From Croceibacterium_A sp044506885 (GTDB lineage: Bacteria; Pseudomonadota; Alphaproteobacteria; Sphingomonadales; Sphingomonadaceae), in the NCBI GenBank assembly GCA_044506885.1, contig JBIQKC010000013.1, forward strand, positions 10,109 to 74,108: a stretch of DNA of 64,000 nt, written 5' to 3'. Below, one piece after another: positions 34,793 to 42,403 of the stretch (position 1 is its first letter; each line of letters begins with the position of its first letter). A program made the translations under genes and the position numbers. Under the pieces are notes generated by a model. That model searched no databases and was not told the DNA's origin. It worked only from the letters and a program-made list of their open reading frames with translations.

Positions 34793-35737
34793 TCAGACGC
34801 CAAGGCGGTTCCTCGGATTGGTCGTATCGCTCCACCCTTCGAGGCGGCCGGCAAGCTCGGCAAGGTCGTCCGGAAGCTGGATTTCCAGCGCCACCAGCTG
34901 GTCGCCGCGCCCGCCGCCTTTTTTCGAGAATCCCTTGCCCTTGAGGCGCAGGATCTTGCCCGAGCCCGAACCGGCGGCCACCGTCAGCATCACCGGCCCG
35001 TCGACCGTCGGCGCCTTCACCTTGGCCCCCCGCACCGCTTCGTCCAGCGTCACCGGCAGCTCCAGCCGCACGTCGTCGCCATCGCGGGTGAAGAACGGGT
35101 GCCGCTCGATCGCCACCGTCACCAGCGCATCGCCGTTGCCGCCGGGGCCGGGCTCGCCCTTGCCTTTCAGGCGCATCTGCGTGCCGTCCTCGACACCGGC
35201 GGGAAGCTTGAGATCGATCGTCTTGCCGTCGGCCAGCGTGATCCGCTGCGGCTTGAGCGCGGCGGCATCGGCGAACGGCACTTTCAGCCGGTAGGAGACG
35301 TTGGCCCCGCGCGCAGGCGGCTGCCGCCGGCCGCCGAACCCGCCGCGCGATCCCGCTCCGCCGCGTCCGAACAGACCCTCGAAGATGTCGCCGAGATCCG
35401 CTTCCGCTCCGCCGAAGCCCTCGAAATCGCGCGCCGAGAAACCTCCGGCCCCGCCGCCCGCCGACCGGAACCCGCCGCCGCCGAATCCGCCTCCGGCGCC
35501 TAACGGCATCGCCGGGTTGCCGTCGGCGTCGATCTCGCCGCGGTCGAACTGCGCGCGCTTGTCCTTGTCCGACAGCAGGTCATAGGCCCGGGTCACGTCG
35601 GAGAAACGCTCCGCCGCTTGCGGATTGTCCTTGTTGCGGTCGGGATGGAGTTCCTTGGCGAGCTTGCGATAGGCGGACTTGATGTCCTTCTCGCTCGCAC
35701 CGCGCGTCAAACCAAGGGTCGCATAAGGGTCGGCCAT
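34793..35737 (-). CDS. DnaJ C-terminal domain-containing co-chaperone (CbpA-like)
   Basis: Hsp40-type co-chaperone of 314 residues. The J domain (1–66) has the HPD motif in LAKELHPDRNKDNP, which stimulates DnaK ATPase. A Gly/Phe-rich linker (about 80–145) follows, then the two β-domains for substrate binding (TLADGKTIDLKLPAGVEDG…, VTLDEAVRGAKVKAPTVDG). There is no Cys-rich zinc domain, so it is CbpA-type rather than DnaJ. It stands 38 bp upstream of brkB in the same direction. Confidence 0.93.
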   Translation of the reverse strand: MADPYATLGLTRGASEKDIKSAYRKLAKELHPDRNKDNPQAAERFSDVTRAYDLLSDKDKRAQFDRGEIDADGNPAMPLGAGGGFGGGGFRSAGGGAGGFSARDFEGFGGAEADLGDIFEGLFGRGGAGSRGGFGGRRQPPARGANVSYRLKVPFADAAALKPQRITLADGKTIDLKLPAGVEDGTQMRLKGKGEPGPGGNGDALVTVAIERHPFFTRDGDDVRLELPVTLDEAVRGAKVKAPTVDGPVMLTVAAGSGSGKILRLKGKGFSKKGGGRGDQLVALEIQLPDDLAELAGRLEGWSDTTNPRNRLGV

Positions 35738-35818
35738 GGTGTGTTAGCTAAGGCCTACACTGGCGCGCCGCAATGGCCTTGGATTGCGGGCGTCGCGCGC
35801 TGTCCCTAGAAGGCGGCG

Positions 35819-36556
35819 ATGGCCGCCCGATCCGCCCCCGCTCCGACCATCCGGCCCGAAGAAGCCGCACATTTCGCAGCACTGGCGCGGGACTGGTGGG
35901 ATCCGCATGGGCGCTCGGCCATGCTTCACCGGCTCAACCCGGTGCGGCTGGGCTTCATCCGCGCGGCGATCGACGATCGTTGGGGCGGCGATGCGGCGGC
36001 GGTGAAGCCGCTCGCGGGCAAGCGCGCGCTCGATGTCGGCTGCGGCGCGGGGCTGCTGTGCGAACCGCTCGCGCGCCTCGGCGCTGCGGTCACCGGCGTC
36101 GACGCGGCGGAGGCGAATATCGCGGCGGCCAGGGCCCACGCCGCCGGCTCCAGCATCGCGGTGGATTACCATGCGGGCGAGCTCGATTCGCTCGGCCTCG
36201 GCCGGTTCGATCTCGTCACTGCGATGGAAGTGCTCGAGCATGTGGCGGACAAGCCGGCTTTCCTTGCGGCATTGGCGCGCCATCTCGCGCCCGGCGGGCT
36301 GCTGGTTCTCTCCACGCCCAATCGCACCGCGCAATCGCGCCTGCTGCTGGTCGGCGCGGCCGAGGCGCTGGGCGCGGTGCCCAGGGGCACGCACCACTGG
36401 GACGATTTCGTCACCCCGGACGAGCTGCGCGCGCTGCTGGCCGAAGCGGGCCTCGCGATGGGCGAACCGCGCGGCATCGCCTGGCGTCCGCTCAAGGGCC
36501 TCCACCTGTCGGACGACCTGTCGCTGAACTACATCGTCGCCGCGACAGCGCGATGA
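35819..36556 (+). CDS. ubiG: 3-demethylubiquinol 3-O-methyltransferase UbiG
   Basis: SAM-dependent O-methyltransferase for both O-methylations in ubiquinone synthesis. The 245 residues include WWDPHGRSAMLHRLNPVRL, typical of UbiG, the SAM motif ALDVGCGAGLLCEPLARLG, FDLVTAMEVLEHV, and the C-terminal NYIVAATAR. It overlaps the following yqeY-like gene by ATGA (36553–36556). The start is GTG-free; ATG at 35819 follows GGCGGC-rich leader without a strong ribosome site. Confidence 0.95.
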   Translation: MAARSAPAPTIRPEEAAHFAALARDWWDPHGRSAMLHRLNPVRLGFIRAAIDDRWGGDAAAVKPLAGKRALDVGCGAGLLCEPLARLGAAVTGVDAAEANIAAARAHAAGSSIAVDYHAGELDSLGLGRFDLVTAMEVLEHVADKPAFLAALARHLAPGGLLVLSTPNRTAQSRLLLVGAAEALGAVPRGTHHWDDFVTPDELRALLAEAGLAMGEPRGIAWRPLKGLHLSDDLSLNYIVAATAR

Positions 36557-36888
36557 GCGCCGGCGCACTGAAGGACCGGCTGCGCGCGGACCTCAAGGCA
36601 GCGATGCAGGCGCGGTCGCGGGACGATGTCGCCCTGCTGCGCAAGCTGATCGCCGCGCTCGACAACGCCGAGGCGGTGCCGACCGAAGGCTACCGCCCGC
36701 GCGCCGTCGGCGGGGCTGGCGGGGACGTGGCCCGGCGCGAACTCGGCCATGCGGAGGTCGGCCGGCTGCTCGCCACCGAGATCGCGGAACGGGAAGCCGC
36801 CGCGGAAGAACTGGAGCAACGGGGAAGGGGCGAAGACGCCGCGCGCCTGCGGCGGGAAGCGGTTGCGATCGCGCGCTATCGCGATTGA
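36553..36888 (+). CDS. GatB/YqeY-like small protein
   Basis: A 111-residue helical protein. LKDRLRADLKAAMQARSRDDVALLRKLIAALDNAEAV (read in two adjoining halves) resembles the N-terminal helical bundle of YqeY/GatB-tail proteins, but it is shorter than the usual 148 residues and lacks the second bundle. An acidic/basic helix ends the protein. It is coupled to ubiG by ATGA and its 3' end overlaps the converging arsC-like gene by 13 bp. Family call moderate. Confidence 0.7.
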   Translation: MSAGALKDRLRADLKAAMQARSRDDVALLRKLIAALDNAEAVPTEGYRPRAVGGAGGDVARRELGHAEVGRLLATEIAEREAAAEELEQRGRGEDAARLRREAVAIARYRD

Positions 36889-37232
36889 GAAAGCGCCGTC
36901 CCCCAGTCGGCTTCGCTGAACCCGATCAGCAGCCCGCCAGGGTATTCGACCACCGGCCGCCTGATGCAGCTCGGGTTGGCCGCCATCAGCGCCACCGCCT
37001 TTGCCGCGTCCAACCCCGCCTTGTCCTCCTCGGGCAGCTTGCGGAATGTCGTCCCGGCGCGGTTGAGCACTTTCTCCCACCCGGCCTGCTCGACCCAGCG
37101 GGCCAGCCGGGACGGATCCGCGCCCTCCTTCTTGTAGTCGTGGAACGTGTAGCCGATGCCCTTTGCATCGAGCCACTTGCGCGCCTTCTTCACCGTGTCG
37201 CAATTGGGAATGCCGTAGAATTCGATGCTCAT
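36876..37232 (-). CDS. ArsC/Spx family reductase-like protein (YffB type)
   Basis: Thioredoxin-fold protein of 118 residues. MSIEFYGIPNCDTVKKARKW carries the single redox Cys11; the C-terminus has SCIRRPVVEY, the Arg-containing loop of the ArsC fold. The set of motifs is closest to YffB/Spx-like proteins, which are glutathione-dependent reductase-like and not proven arsenate reductases. It overlaps the upstream ABM gene by ATGA and is last of the yebC–ruvC–ABM–arsC-like run. Confidence 0.9.
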   Translation of the reverse strand: MSIEFYGIPNCDTVKKARKWLDAKGIGYTFHDYKKEGADPSRLARWVEQAGWEKVLNRAGTTFRKLPEEDKAGLDAAKAVALMAANPSCIRRPVVEYPGGLLIGFSEADWGTALSQSR

Positions 37233-37546
37233 GCCTGGTCCTCGTGGCGGAACTGATGGATGCGCGGATTGTCGCACGCGAACAGCGTATAGCTTTCGTA
37301 GTAGGCCGCCCGGCCGCGCCCTTGCACCGCAGCGTGCTCCGCCACCCGCCCCCAGGCGCGCGCCGAGGCTTCGTCGGCCCATTCGGACAACGCGATCGTT
37401 TCCCCATCCTCGGCGATATAGCTCTTGAACGACAAGTAGCCGGGTTGCGCCCGCGCCAACTCCACCATCCGCGCGGCATCGGCCTCGTAGGCGGCATAGT
37501 CGATGTCGGCGCGCTTGCGGTTGCGGAACACGACGAGGAACATCAC
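37229..37546 (-). CDS. Antibiotic biosynthesis monooxygenase (ABM) domain protein
   Basis: A 105-residue ferredoxin-like α/β barrel of the ABM family: MMFLVVFRNRKRADIDYAAY, then MVELARAQPGYLSFKSYIAED and IALSEWADEASARAWGRVAEH. Members act as quinol or heme monooxygenases or have no known substrate. ATGA overlaps couple it to ruvC upstream (37543–37546) and to the arsC-like gene downstream (37229–37232). Confidence 0.88.
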   Translation of the reverse strand: MMFLVVFRNRKRADIDYAAYEADAARMVELARAQPGYLSFKSYIAEDGETIALSEWADEASARAWGRVAEHAAVQGRGRAAYYESYTLFACDNPRIHQFRHEDQA

Positions 37547-38013
37547 CGCGATCCCCCAAGATGCGCATCGGCGATCGCCACCGCCAGCGCATCGGCCGCA
37601 TCCGCGCCGGCAATGGCCACGCCAGGCAGCAGCACCTTCAGCATCGCCTGCACCTGCCGCTTCTCGGCCCCGCCCGTGCCGACCACCGCTTTCTTCACCA
37701 GCCGCGCGGCGTGTTCGGCCACCGGCAGCGACTGTCGCCCGCAGGCCGCCAACACCGCGCCCCGCGCCTGCGCCAGCTTGAGCGTCGATTGCGGGTTCTT
37801 GTTGAGGAACACTTCCTCCACCGCCGCACGATCGGGCGCATGGGCGGCGATCACCGCACAGATGGCGTCATGCAGGTGATTGAGCCGCTCGGCCATCGGC
37901 GCTTTCGGGTCGGTCGCCACCTGCCCGTGCGCGACATGCCCCAGCCGCGCCCCTTCGCTGCGCCCGATCCCCCAGCCGGTACACGACAGGGAGGGATCGA
38001 GGCCGAGGACCAG
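37543..38013 (-). CDS. ruvC: Crossover junction endodeoxyribonuclease RuvC, apparently with a CTG start
   Basis: Resolves Holliday junctions as a dimer with RuvAB. The reading frame contains VLGLDPSLSCTGWGIG (catalytic Asp6), EEVFLNKNPQST (Glu), KKAVVGTGGAEKRQVQAML and ADAADALAVA (Asp pair), so the catalytic set is complete and the length (156 from CTG) suits alphaproteobacterial RuvC. From the in-frame stop in yebC to this N-terminus there is no ATG, GTG or TTG; the first usable codon is CTG at 38011–38013, giving MVLGLDPSL, exactly the homologue start. The internal GTG at 37920 would delete Asp6. A purine tract (GGGAGGGGGAGG) donated by the adjacent palindromic repeat lies where a ribosome site is needed. 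Confidence 0.88.
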   Translation of the reverse strand: MVLGLDPSLSCTGWGIGRSEGARLGHVAHGQVATDPKAPMAERLNHLHDAICAVIAAHAPDRAAVEEVFLNKNPQSTLKLAQARGAVLAACGRQSLPVAEHAARLVKKAVVGTGGAEKRQVQAMLKVLLPGVAIAGADAADALAVAIADAHLGGSR

Positions 38014-38020
38014 CCCGCCT

Positions 38021-38106
38021 CCCCCTCCCGCTTGCGGGAGGGGGCCGGGGGGTGGGCGCGAGCGCGAAACAGGCCCACCCCCGACCCCTCCCGCAAGCGG
38101 GAGGGG
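38021..38106. repeat. Paired palindromic repeat, tails inward, between yebC and ruvC
   Basis: Stem CCCCCTCCCGC-TT-GCGGGAGGGGG (38021–38044) with tail GGGGGGTGGGC, then the tail GGCCCACCCCC and stem CCCCTCCCGC-AA-GCGGGAGGGG (38085–38106). Here the tails face each other, opposite to the copies in mutS and at 12366–12455. It fills the entire yebC–ruvC gap and ends 7 bp from the ruvC CTG. Confidence 0.88.
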
Positions 38107-38113
38107 GACACGA

Positions 38114-38869
38114 TCACCCCAGCTTCTCCATCACCTCGTCGGAGACCTCGTAGTTCCCCCACACGGTCTGCACGTCGTCGTCGTCGTCGAGCGCGTCGAT
38201 CAGCTTGAACAGCGTCTGCGCGTCGCCTTCCGCGACATCGACCGTCAGGTTCGGCTTCCACGCCAGCTTGACGCTTTCCGCCTCGCCCAGCGCGCTTTCG
38301 AGCGCTTTGGCGACTTCATGCAGCGCTTCCATGTCGGTCCAGATGGTGTGGCCGCCATCATCGCCGGCCAGGTCGCTCTCGACATCGTCGGCCCCCGCCT
38401 CGATCGCCGCTTCGAGAACCTTTTCCTCGTCGCCCGCGCTCGCCGGGTATTCGATCAGGCCCTTGCGCTCGAACCCGTGGCTGACCGCGCCGGTCGCCGC
38501 CAGGTTGCCGCCGTTCTTGGAGAACGCGGTGCGCACGCTGGTCGCGGTGCGGTTGCGGTTGTCGGTCAGCGCCTCGACGATCAGCGCCACGCCGCCGGGA
38601 CCGTAGCCCTCGTAGCGGATCTCCTCGTAGTCGTCGCCTTCGTTGGCGCTCGCCTTGTCGATCGCCCGCTGGATGTTGTCCTTGGGCATGGAGGCCGCGC
38701 GGGCGTTGTTGACCGCCAGCCGCAGGCGCGGGTTCATGTCGGGATCGGGCATGCCCGACTTCGCCGCCACGGTGATTTCGCGGCTGAGCTTGGAAAACGC
38801 GGCGGAGCGCTTTTTATCTTGCGCCCCCTTGCGGTGCATGATGTTCTTGAACTTGGAATGGCCGGCCAT
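38114..38869 (-). CDS. yebC: YebC/PmpR family transcriptional/translational regulator
   Basis: YebC-type protein of 251 residues. MAGHSKFKNIMHRKGAQDKKRSA is the conserved start (read as MAGHSKFKNI and onwards), followed by DMNPRLRLAVNNARAASMPKDN and GYGPGGVALIVEALTDNRNRT. Family members are DNA-binding regulators in some species and assist ribosomes at polyproline in others. It is first of the yebC–ruvC run; in many bacteria yebC–ruvC are directly adjacent, but here a repeat pair separates them. Confidence 0.95.
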   Translation of the reverse strand: MAGHSKFKNIMHRKGAQDKKRSAAFSKLSREITVAAKSGMPDPDMNPRLRLAVNNARAASMPKDNIQRAIDKASANEGDDYEEIRYEGYGPGGVALIVEALTDNRNRTATSVRTAFSKNGGNLAATGAVSHGFERKGLIEYPASAGDEEKVLEAAIEAGADDVESDLAGDDGGHTIWTDMEALHEVAKALESALGEAESVKLAWKPNLTVDVAEGDAQTLFKLIDALDDDDDVQTVWGNYEVSDEVMEKLG

Positions 38870-38949
38870 GGGTTCGCTTGTCTGGCTGTGGGTGTGTCAC
38901 GCCCCTAGCGAACCGCAGGCGCACGGGCAATTCCCGCGCGGGGCGAGCC

Positions 38950-39267
38950 TCAGATGCGCACCGCCGTCCCGCTGACGCTGACCATCAGCATCGAACCGTT
39001 CTGGCCCAGCACCTCGTAGTCGATGTCGACGCCGATCACCGCGTTGCCGCCCAGCCGGCGCGCCTCCTCGGTCATTTCCTCCAGCGCCTCGCGCCGGGCG
39101 CGCGCCAGCACTTCCTCGTACTTGCCCGACCGCCCGCCGACGATGTCGGTGATCGAGGCCAACAGGTCGCGGAAGATGTTGGCGCCGACGATCACCTCGC
39201 CCGTCACCACGCCCAGGTAATCCTGCACCGGACGGCCTTCGATAAGCGCGGTGGTGGAAACGATCAT
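38950..39267 (-). CDS. YbjQ family (UPF0145) protein
   Basis: A 105-residue protein: MIVSTTALIEGRPVQDYLGV, VTGEVIVGANIFRDLLASITD, GGNAVIGVDIDYEVLG and a C-terminal VSVSGTAVRI. This is the full YbjQ/UPF0145 pattern, a pentameric dodecin-like fold of unknown function, sometimes described as heavy-metal binding. It stands 80 bp upstream of yebC and 30 bp downstream of an SDR gene, same direction. Confidence 0.93.
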   Translation of the reverse strand: MIVSTTALIEGRPVQDYLGVVTGEVIVGANIFRDLLASITDIVGGRSGKYEEVLARARREALEEMTEEARRLGGNAVIGVDIDYEVLGQNGSMLMVSVSGTAVRI

Positions 39268-39297
39268 GCCGCCGTCCTCGCGGCTCGGATTAGGGCC

Positions 39298-40176
39298 CTA
39301 ACCATTGACGATAATCCCTCCGTTCGGGTGCAGCACCTGCCCCGACATATAGGACGAATCCTCGCACGCGAGGAAGAGAAACGCGGGAGCGACCTCGTTC
39401 GGTTGCCCCGGCCGCCCCATCGGCGTGTTCTCGCCGAAGTTCTCCAGCTTTTCCGGGCTCGCGCCGCCGCAGGGATTGAGCGGGGTCCAGATCGGCCCCG
39501 GCGCGACGGCGTTCACGCGAATGCCCTCGCCGACAAGGCTTTCGGACAGCGAGCGGGTGAAGGCGGTGATCGCGCCCTTGGTGGCCGAATAGTCGAGTAG
39601 TTCCTTGCTGCCCTTGTACATCGTCACGCTGGTGCAGTTGACGATCGCCGCCCCCTTCCCGAGATGCGGCCGCGCCGCCTGCACGAGGTAGAACATCGCA
39701 TAGATGTTGGTCTGGAACGTGCGCTGCAACTGCTCCGGCGTGATCTGGGTGATGTCCTTGTCCGGATGCTGCTCGCCCGCATTGTTGACCAGCACGTCGA
39801 TCCGCCCCCAGCGGTCAATGACGGCGCGCACGAACCCGTCCGCATGCTTGGGATCGCCGAGATCCCCGGCCGAAAGCAGCACCTGCGCCCCTTCCGCCTC
39901 GCACAGCTCGCGCGTCCTGTGCGCGTCGTCGTGCTCTTCGAGATAGGCGATGGCGACATCCGCGCCCTCGCGCGCGAACAGCACCGCCACCGCGCGCCCG
40001 ATCCCGCTGTCGCCGCCGGTGACGATGGCGACCTTGCCTTCGAGCCTGCCCGAACCCGGATAGCGCGGCCGCCACTCCGGCTTGGGATTGAGCCCGGACT
40101 CGTGTCCGGGCAGTGTCGGTTCTTCGTCGATTTCCTCGACGTGGGCCTTGTCGACGGTGGTGGTGGTGTCGGTCAT
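39298..40176 (-). CDS. SDR family oxidoreductase (YhdF/glucose-dehydrogenase-like)
   Basis: Short-chain dehydrogenase of 292 residues with an N-terminal extension (about 45 residues, ending NPKPEWRPRYPGSGRL) typical of the stress-associated YhdF/YghA group. Motifs: cofactor loop VTGGDSGIGRAVA, VLVNNAGEQHP, Ser in NCTSVTMYKG, catalytic Tyr/Lys in LLDYSATKGAI, and VAPGPIWTPLNP. Substrate unknown. ATG at 40176 (MTDTTTTVDK) fits; the longer open frame upstream runs antisense to other genes. Confidence 0.92.
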   Translation of the reverse strand: MTDTTTTVDKAHVEEIDEEPTLPGHESGLNPKPEWRPRYPGSGRLEGKVAIVTGGDSGIGRAVAVLFAREGADVAIAYLEEHDDAHRTRELCEAEGAQVLLSAGDLGDPKHADGFVRAVIDRWGRIDVLVNNAGEQHPDKDITQITPEQLQRTFQTNIYAMFYLVQAARPHLGKGAAIVNCTSVTMYKGSKELLDYSATKGAITAFTRSLSESLVGEGIRVNAVAPGPIWTPLNPCGGASPEKLENFGENTPMGRPGQPNEVAPAFLFLACEDSSYMSGQVLHPNGGIIVNG

Positions 40177-40253
40177 GGCGATCGTCCTGCTGGAGTATGC
40201 AGGTTCAATCGCCGGGCCGGGCAGAGCGTTCCGCGCGCCGCCGCCGGGCCGGC

Positions 40254-40490
40254 TCAGCCCAGCCCGAGCGCCGCCTTGTAGGTATCGAGGATCGCTTCCA
40301 TCTCGGCGCGGTCGTCGGGCTTCATCTTCCGCAGCCGGACGATCTGGCGCATGATCTTCGCGTCGTAGCCGACCGCCTTGGCCTCGGCGTAGACGTCGCG
40401 GATGTCGTCGGCGATGCCCTTCTTCTCTTCCTCGAGGCGTTCGACGCGCTCGATCAGGAGGCGCAGGCGGTCGTCGGTGGCGTTGGCCAT
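40254..40490 (-). CDS. gapR: GapR family DNA-binding protein (DUF2312)
   Basis: Small nucleoid protein of 78 residues. Its coiled coil LRLLIERVERLEEEKKGIAD and DIRDVYAEAKAVGYDAKIMRQIVRLRK match DUF2312/GapR. In Caulobacter GapR tetramers clamp overtwisted DNA ahead of polymerases and aid topoisomerases during replication. The protein is close to full length (family about 80–90). It lies between an SDR gene and a DUF1244 gene on the same strand, each more than 75 bp away. Confidence 0.92.
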   Translation of the reverse strand: MANATDDRLRLLIERVERLEEEKKGIADDIRDVYAEAKAVGYDAKIMRQIVRLRKMKPDDRAEMEAILDTYKAALGLG

Positions 40491-40589
40491 CGGTCAAATC
40501 TCCAGTGTGTCCGAGAATCGGTCGCCGCTCGATAGCGGGCAGCAGTGCGGCGGTGAACCGGGTGGAAAACTTTTCCGCCAGTCCGGGAA

Positions 40590-40901
40590 TCAGCCCCCCT
40601 TGTTGCGCGCCAGACTGGCTTCCATGCGCGCCATCTGCTCCGCCGTCGCCTCGGTCTGGAAGCGCCCCTTCCATTCCTCCATCGGCATGCCGTGGATCAG
40701 CTCGCGCGCCGCCGCCTTGTCGCCCGGCCAGCCGCCATCGCGGATCCAGTCGGCCAGGCAATTGCGGCAGAATCCGGCCAGCCCCATCAGGTCGATGTTC
40801 TGCGCGTCGCGCCGGTGGCGCAGGTGGCGCACCAGCCGGCGGAAGGCGGCCGCGGCTACCGCGTCGGGCATGTCGTCGAGCGGATCGGGGGATTGCGGCA
40901 T
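40590..40901 (-). CDS. DUF1244 domain-containing protein
   Basis: A 103-residue protein with the DUF1244 core AAAFRRLVRHLRHRRDAQNIDLMGLAGFCRNCLADWIRD (seen across residues 17–55), including the invariant CRNCL. The structure of the family is a small helical bundle; function unknown. ATG at 40901 (MPQSPDPLDD) is chosen over an upstream GTG-type extension. It is divergent from pyk, with 47 bp between. Confidence 0.88.
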   Translation of the reverse strand: MPQSPDPLDDMPDAVAAAAFRRLVRHLRHRRDAQNIDLMGLAGFCRNCLADWIRDGGWPGDKAAARELIHGMPMEEWKGRFQTEATAEQMARMEASLARNKGG

Positions 40902-40948
40902 GGTCTCGTCCTTGTCTTGTCGCACGGCTCTGCCATAGCGGCGTGCGC

Positions 40949-42403
40949 ATGACAAAGCTCGAACCGCGCGCCCGCAAGGTCAAGATCCTCGCCACGGTCG
41001 GCCCGGCCAGCCGCGACCCCGACATGCTGCGCCGCCTGTTCCGCGCCGGCGCCGATGCGTTCCGCGTCAACCTCAGCCATGGCGATCACGCCACGCACGC
41101 GGAAACGATCAAGGCGATCCGCGCGCTGGAGAAGGAATTCGGCCGCCCGATCGCCGTGCTGTGCGACCTGCAAGGGCCCAAGCTGCGCGTCGGCGCGTTC
41201 GCCGAGGGACAGGCGATCATCCCCCACGGCGCTCGCTTCGTGCTCGACCGGGATGAAACGCCGGGCGACGCCGGCCGCGTCTGCCTGCCCCATCCCGAAT
41301 TGTTCGCCGTCCTGCGCGAAGGCCAGCGGCTGCTGATCAACGACGGCAAGATCCGCCTGCGGGTGACCGGGGCGGAGCCCGAGCGCATCGTCTGCACCGC
41401 CGAAGTCGGCGGGGTGATTTCCGATCGCAAGGGCGTCAACGTGCCCGATGCCGAAGTGCCGATCCCGGCGCTGACCGACAAGGACCGGCGCGATCTCGCC
41501 TTCGCTCTCGAGCAGGGAGCGGACTGGATCGGCCTCAGCTTCGTGCAGCGGCCGGAAGACCTTGCCGAAACGCGCAAGCTGATGGGCGGCAAGGGCGCGC
41601 TCTGCGCCAAGATCGAGAAGCCGCAGGCGGTCAAGCGCCTGGCGGAGATCGTCGAACTGGCCGACGGCGTGATGGTGGCGCGCGGCGATCTCGGGGTGGA
41701 GCTCAATCCCGAGGAAGTGCCGCCGCTGCAAAAGAAGATCGTCAACGCAACGCGTCTCACCGGCAAGCCGGTGATCGTGGCGACGCAGATGCTCGAATCG
41801 ATGATCGAAAGCCCCGCGCCCACGCGGGCCGAAGTGTCCGACGTTGCCAACGCGGTCTACGACGGGGCCGACGTGGTGATGCTCTCCGCCGAAACCGCCG
41901 CCGGGCAATGGCCGGAGGAAGCGGTGATGATGATGGATTCCATCGCCCGCCAGGTGGAGCGCGACGAGGGCTACAGGCAGCGCGTCCGCCTGCTCGACAC
42001 GCCGCCCGACGCCACCACCGCGGATGCACTCGCGCATGCCTGCATGACCATTTCCGACACGGTGGCGATCAACGCGATCACGGTCTTCACTTCGACCGGA
42101 TCGTCCGCCCGTCGCGTGGCGCGCGAGCGGCCGTCGGTCCCGGTGCTGGTCCTCACCCCCTCGCCTGCGGTCGCGCGCCGCGTCGCGCTGCTGTGGGGCG
42201 CGCATCCGGTGACGATCAGGGACATCGGCAGCTTCGAGGAGATGATCGCCAAGGGCAAGCGCATGGCGCTACGCCACGGCTTCGGCGGCGCCGGCAGCAG
42301 GCTGGTGGTCATGGCCGGGGCGCCTTTCGGCGTATCCGGAGCGACGAACCTGCTCCACGTCGTCACGCTGGCTGGCGACGAACTCGACCGGCATCCCAAC
42401 TAG
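40949..42403 (+). CDS. pyk: Pyruvate kinase
   Basis: Transfers phosphate from PEP to ADP, the last step of glycolysis and of the Entner–Doudoroff route. The 484 residues include KILATVGPASRDPDMLRRLF at the N-terminus, RVNLSHGDH, LCDLQGPKLRVG, the catalytic Lys/Glu block GALCAKIEKPQAV, MVARGDLGVEL and VIVATQMLESM. The stop TAG overlaps the converging SDR stop within CTAG (42400–42403). ATG at 40949 gives the standard N-terminus. Confidence 0.96.
   Translation: MTKLEPRARKVKILATVGPASRDPDMLRRLFRAGADAFRVNLSHGDHATHAETIKAIRALEKEFGRPIAVLCDLQGPKLRVGAFAEGQAIIPHGARFVLDRDETPGDAGRVCLPHPELFAVLREGQRLLINDGKIRLRVTGAEPERIVCTAEVGGVISDRKGVNVPDAEVPIPALTDKDRRDLAFALEQGADWIGLSFVQRPEDLAETRKLMGGKGALCAKIEKPQAVKRLAEIVELADGVMVARGDLGVELNPEEVPPLQKKIVNATRLTGKPVIVATQMLESMIESPAPTRAEVSDVANAVYDGADVVMLSAETAAGQWPEEAVMMMDSIARQVERDEGYRQRVRLLDTPPDATTADALAHACMTISDTVAINAITVFTSTGSSARRVARERPSVPVLVLTPSPAVARRVALLWGAHPVTIRDIGSFEEMIAKGKRMALRHGFGGAGSRLVVMAGAPFGVSGATNLLHVVTLAGDELDRHPN

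Noticed and set aside
37543..37920. ruvC starting at the internal GTG
   Set aside because: It would remove the conserved N-terminal strand and the first catalytic Asp, both of which are encoded intact upstream.
39290..39301. 12-bp palindrome TTAGGGCCCTAA between the YbjQ and SDR genes
   Set aside because: Short, overlaps the SDR stop codon, and no second copy was noticed; likely chance.
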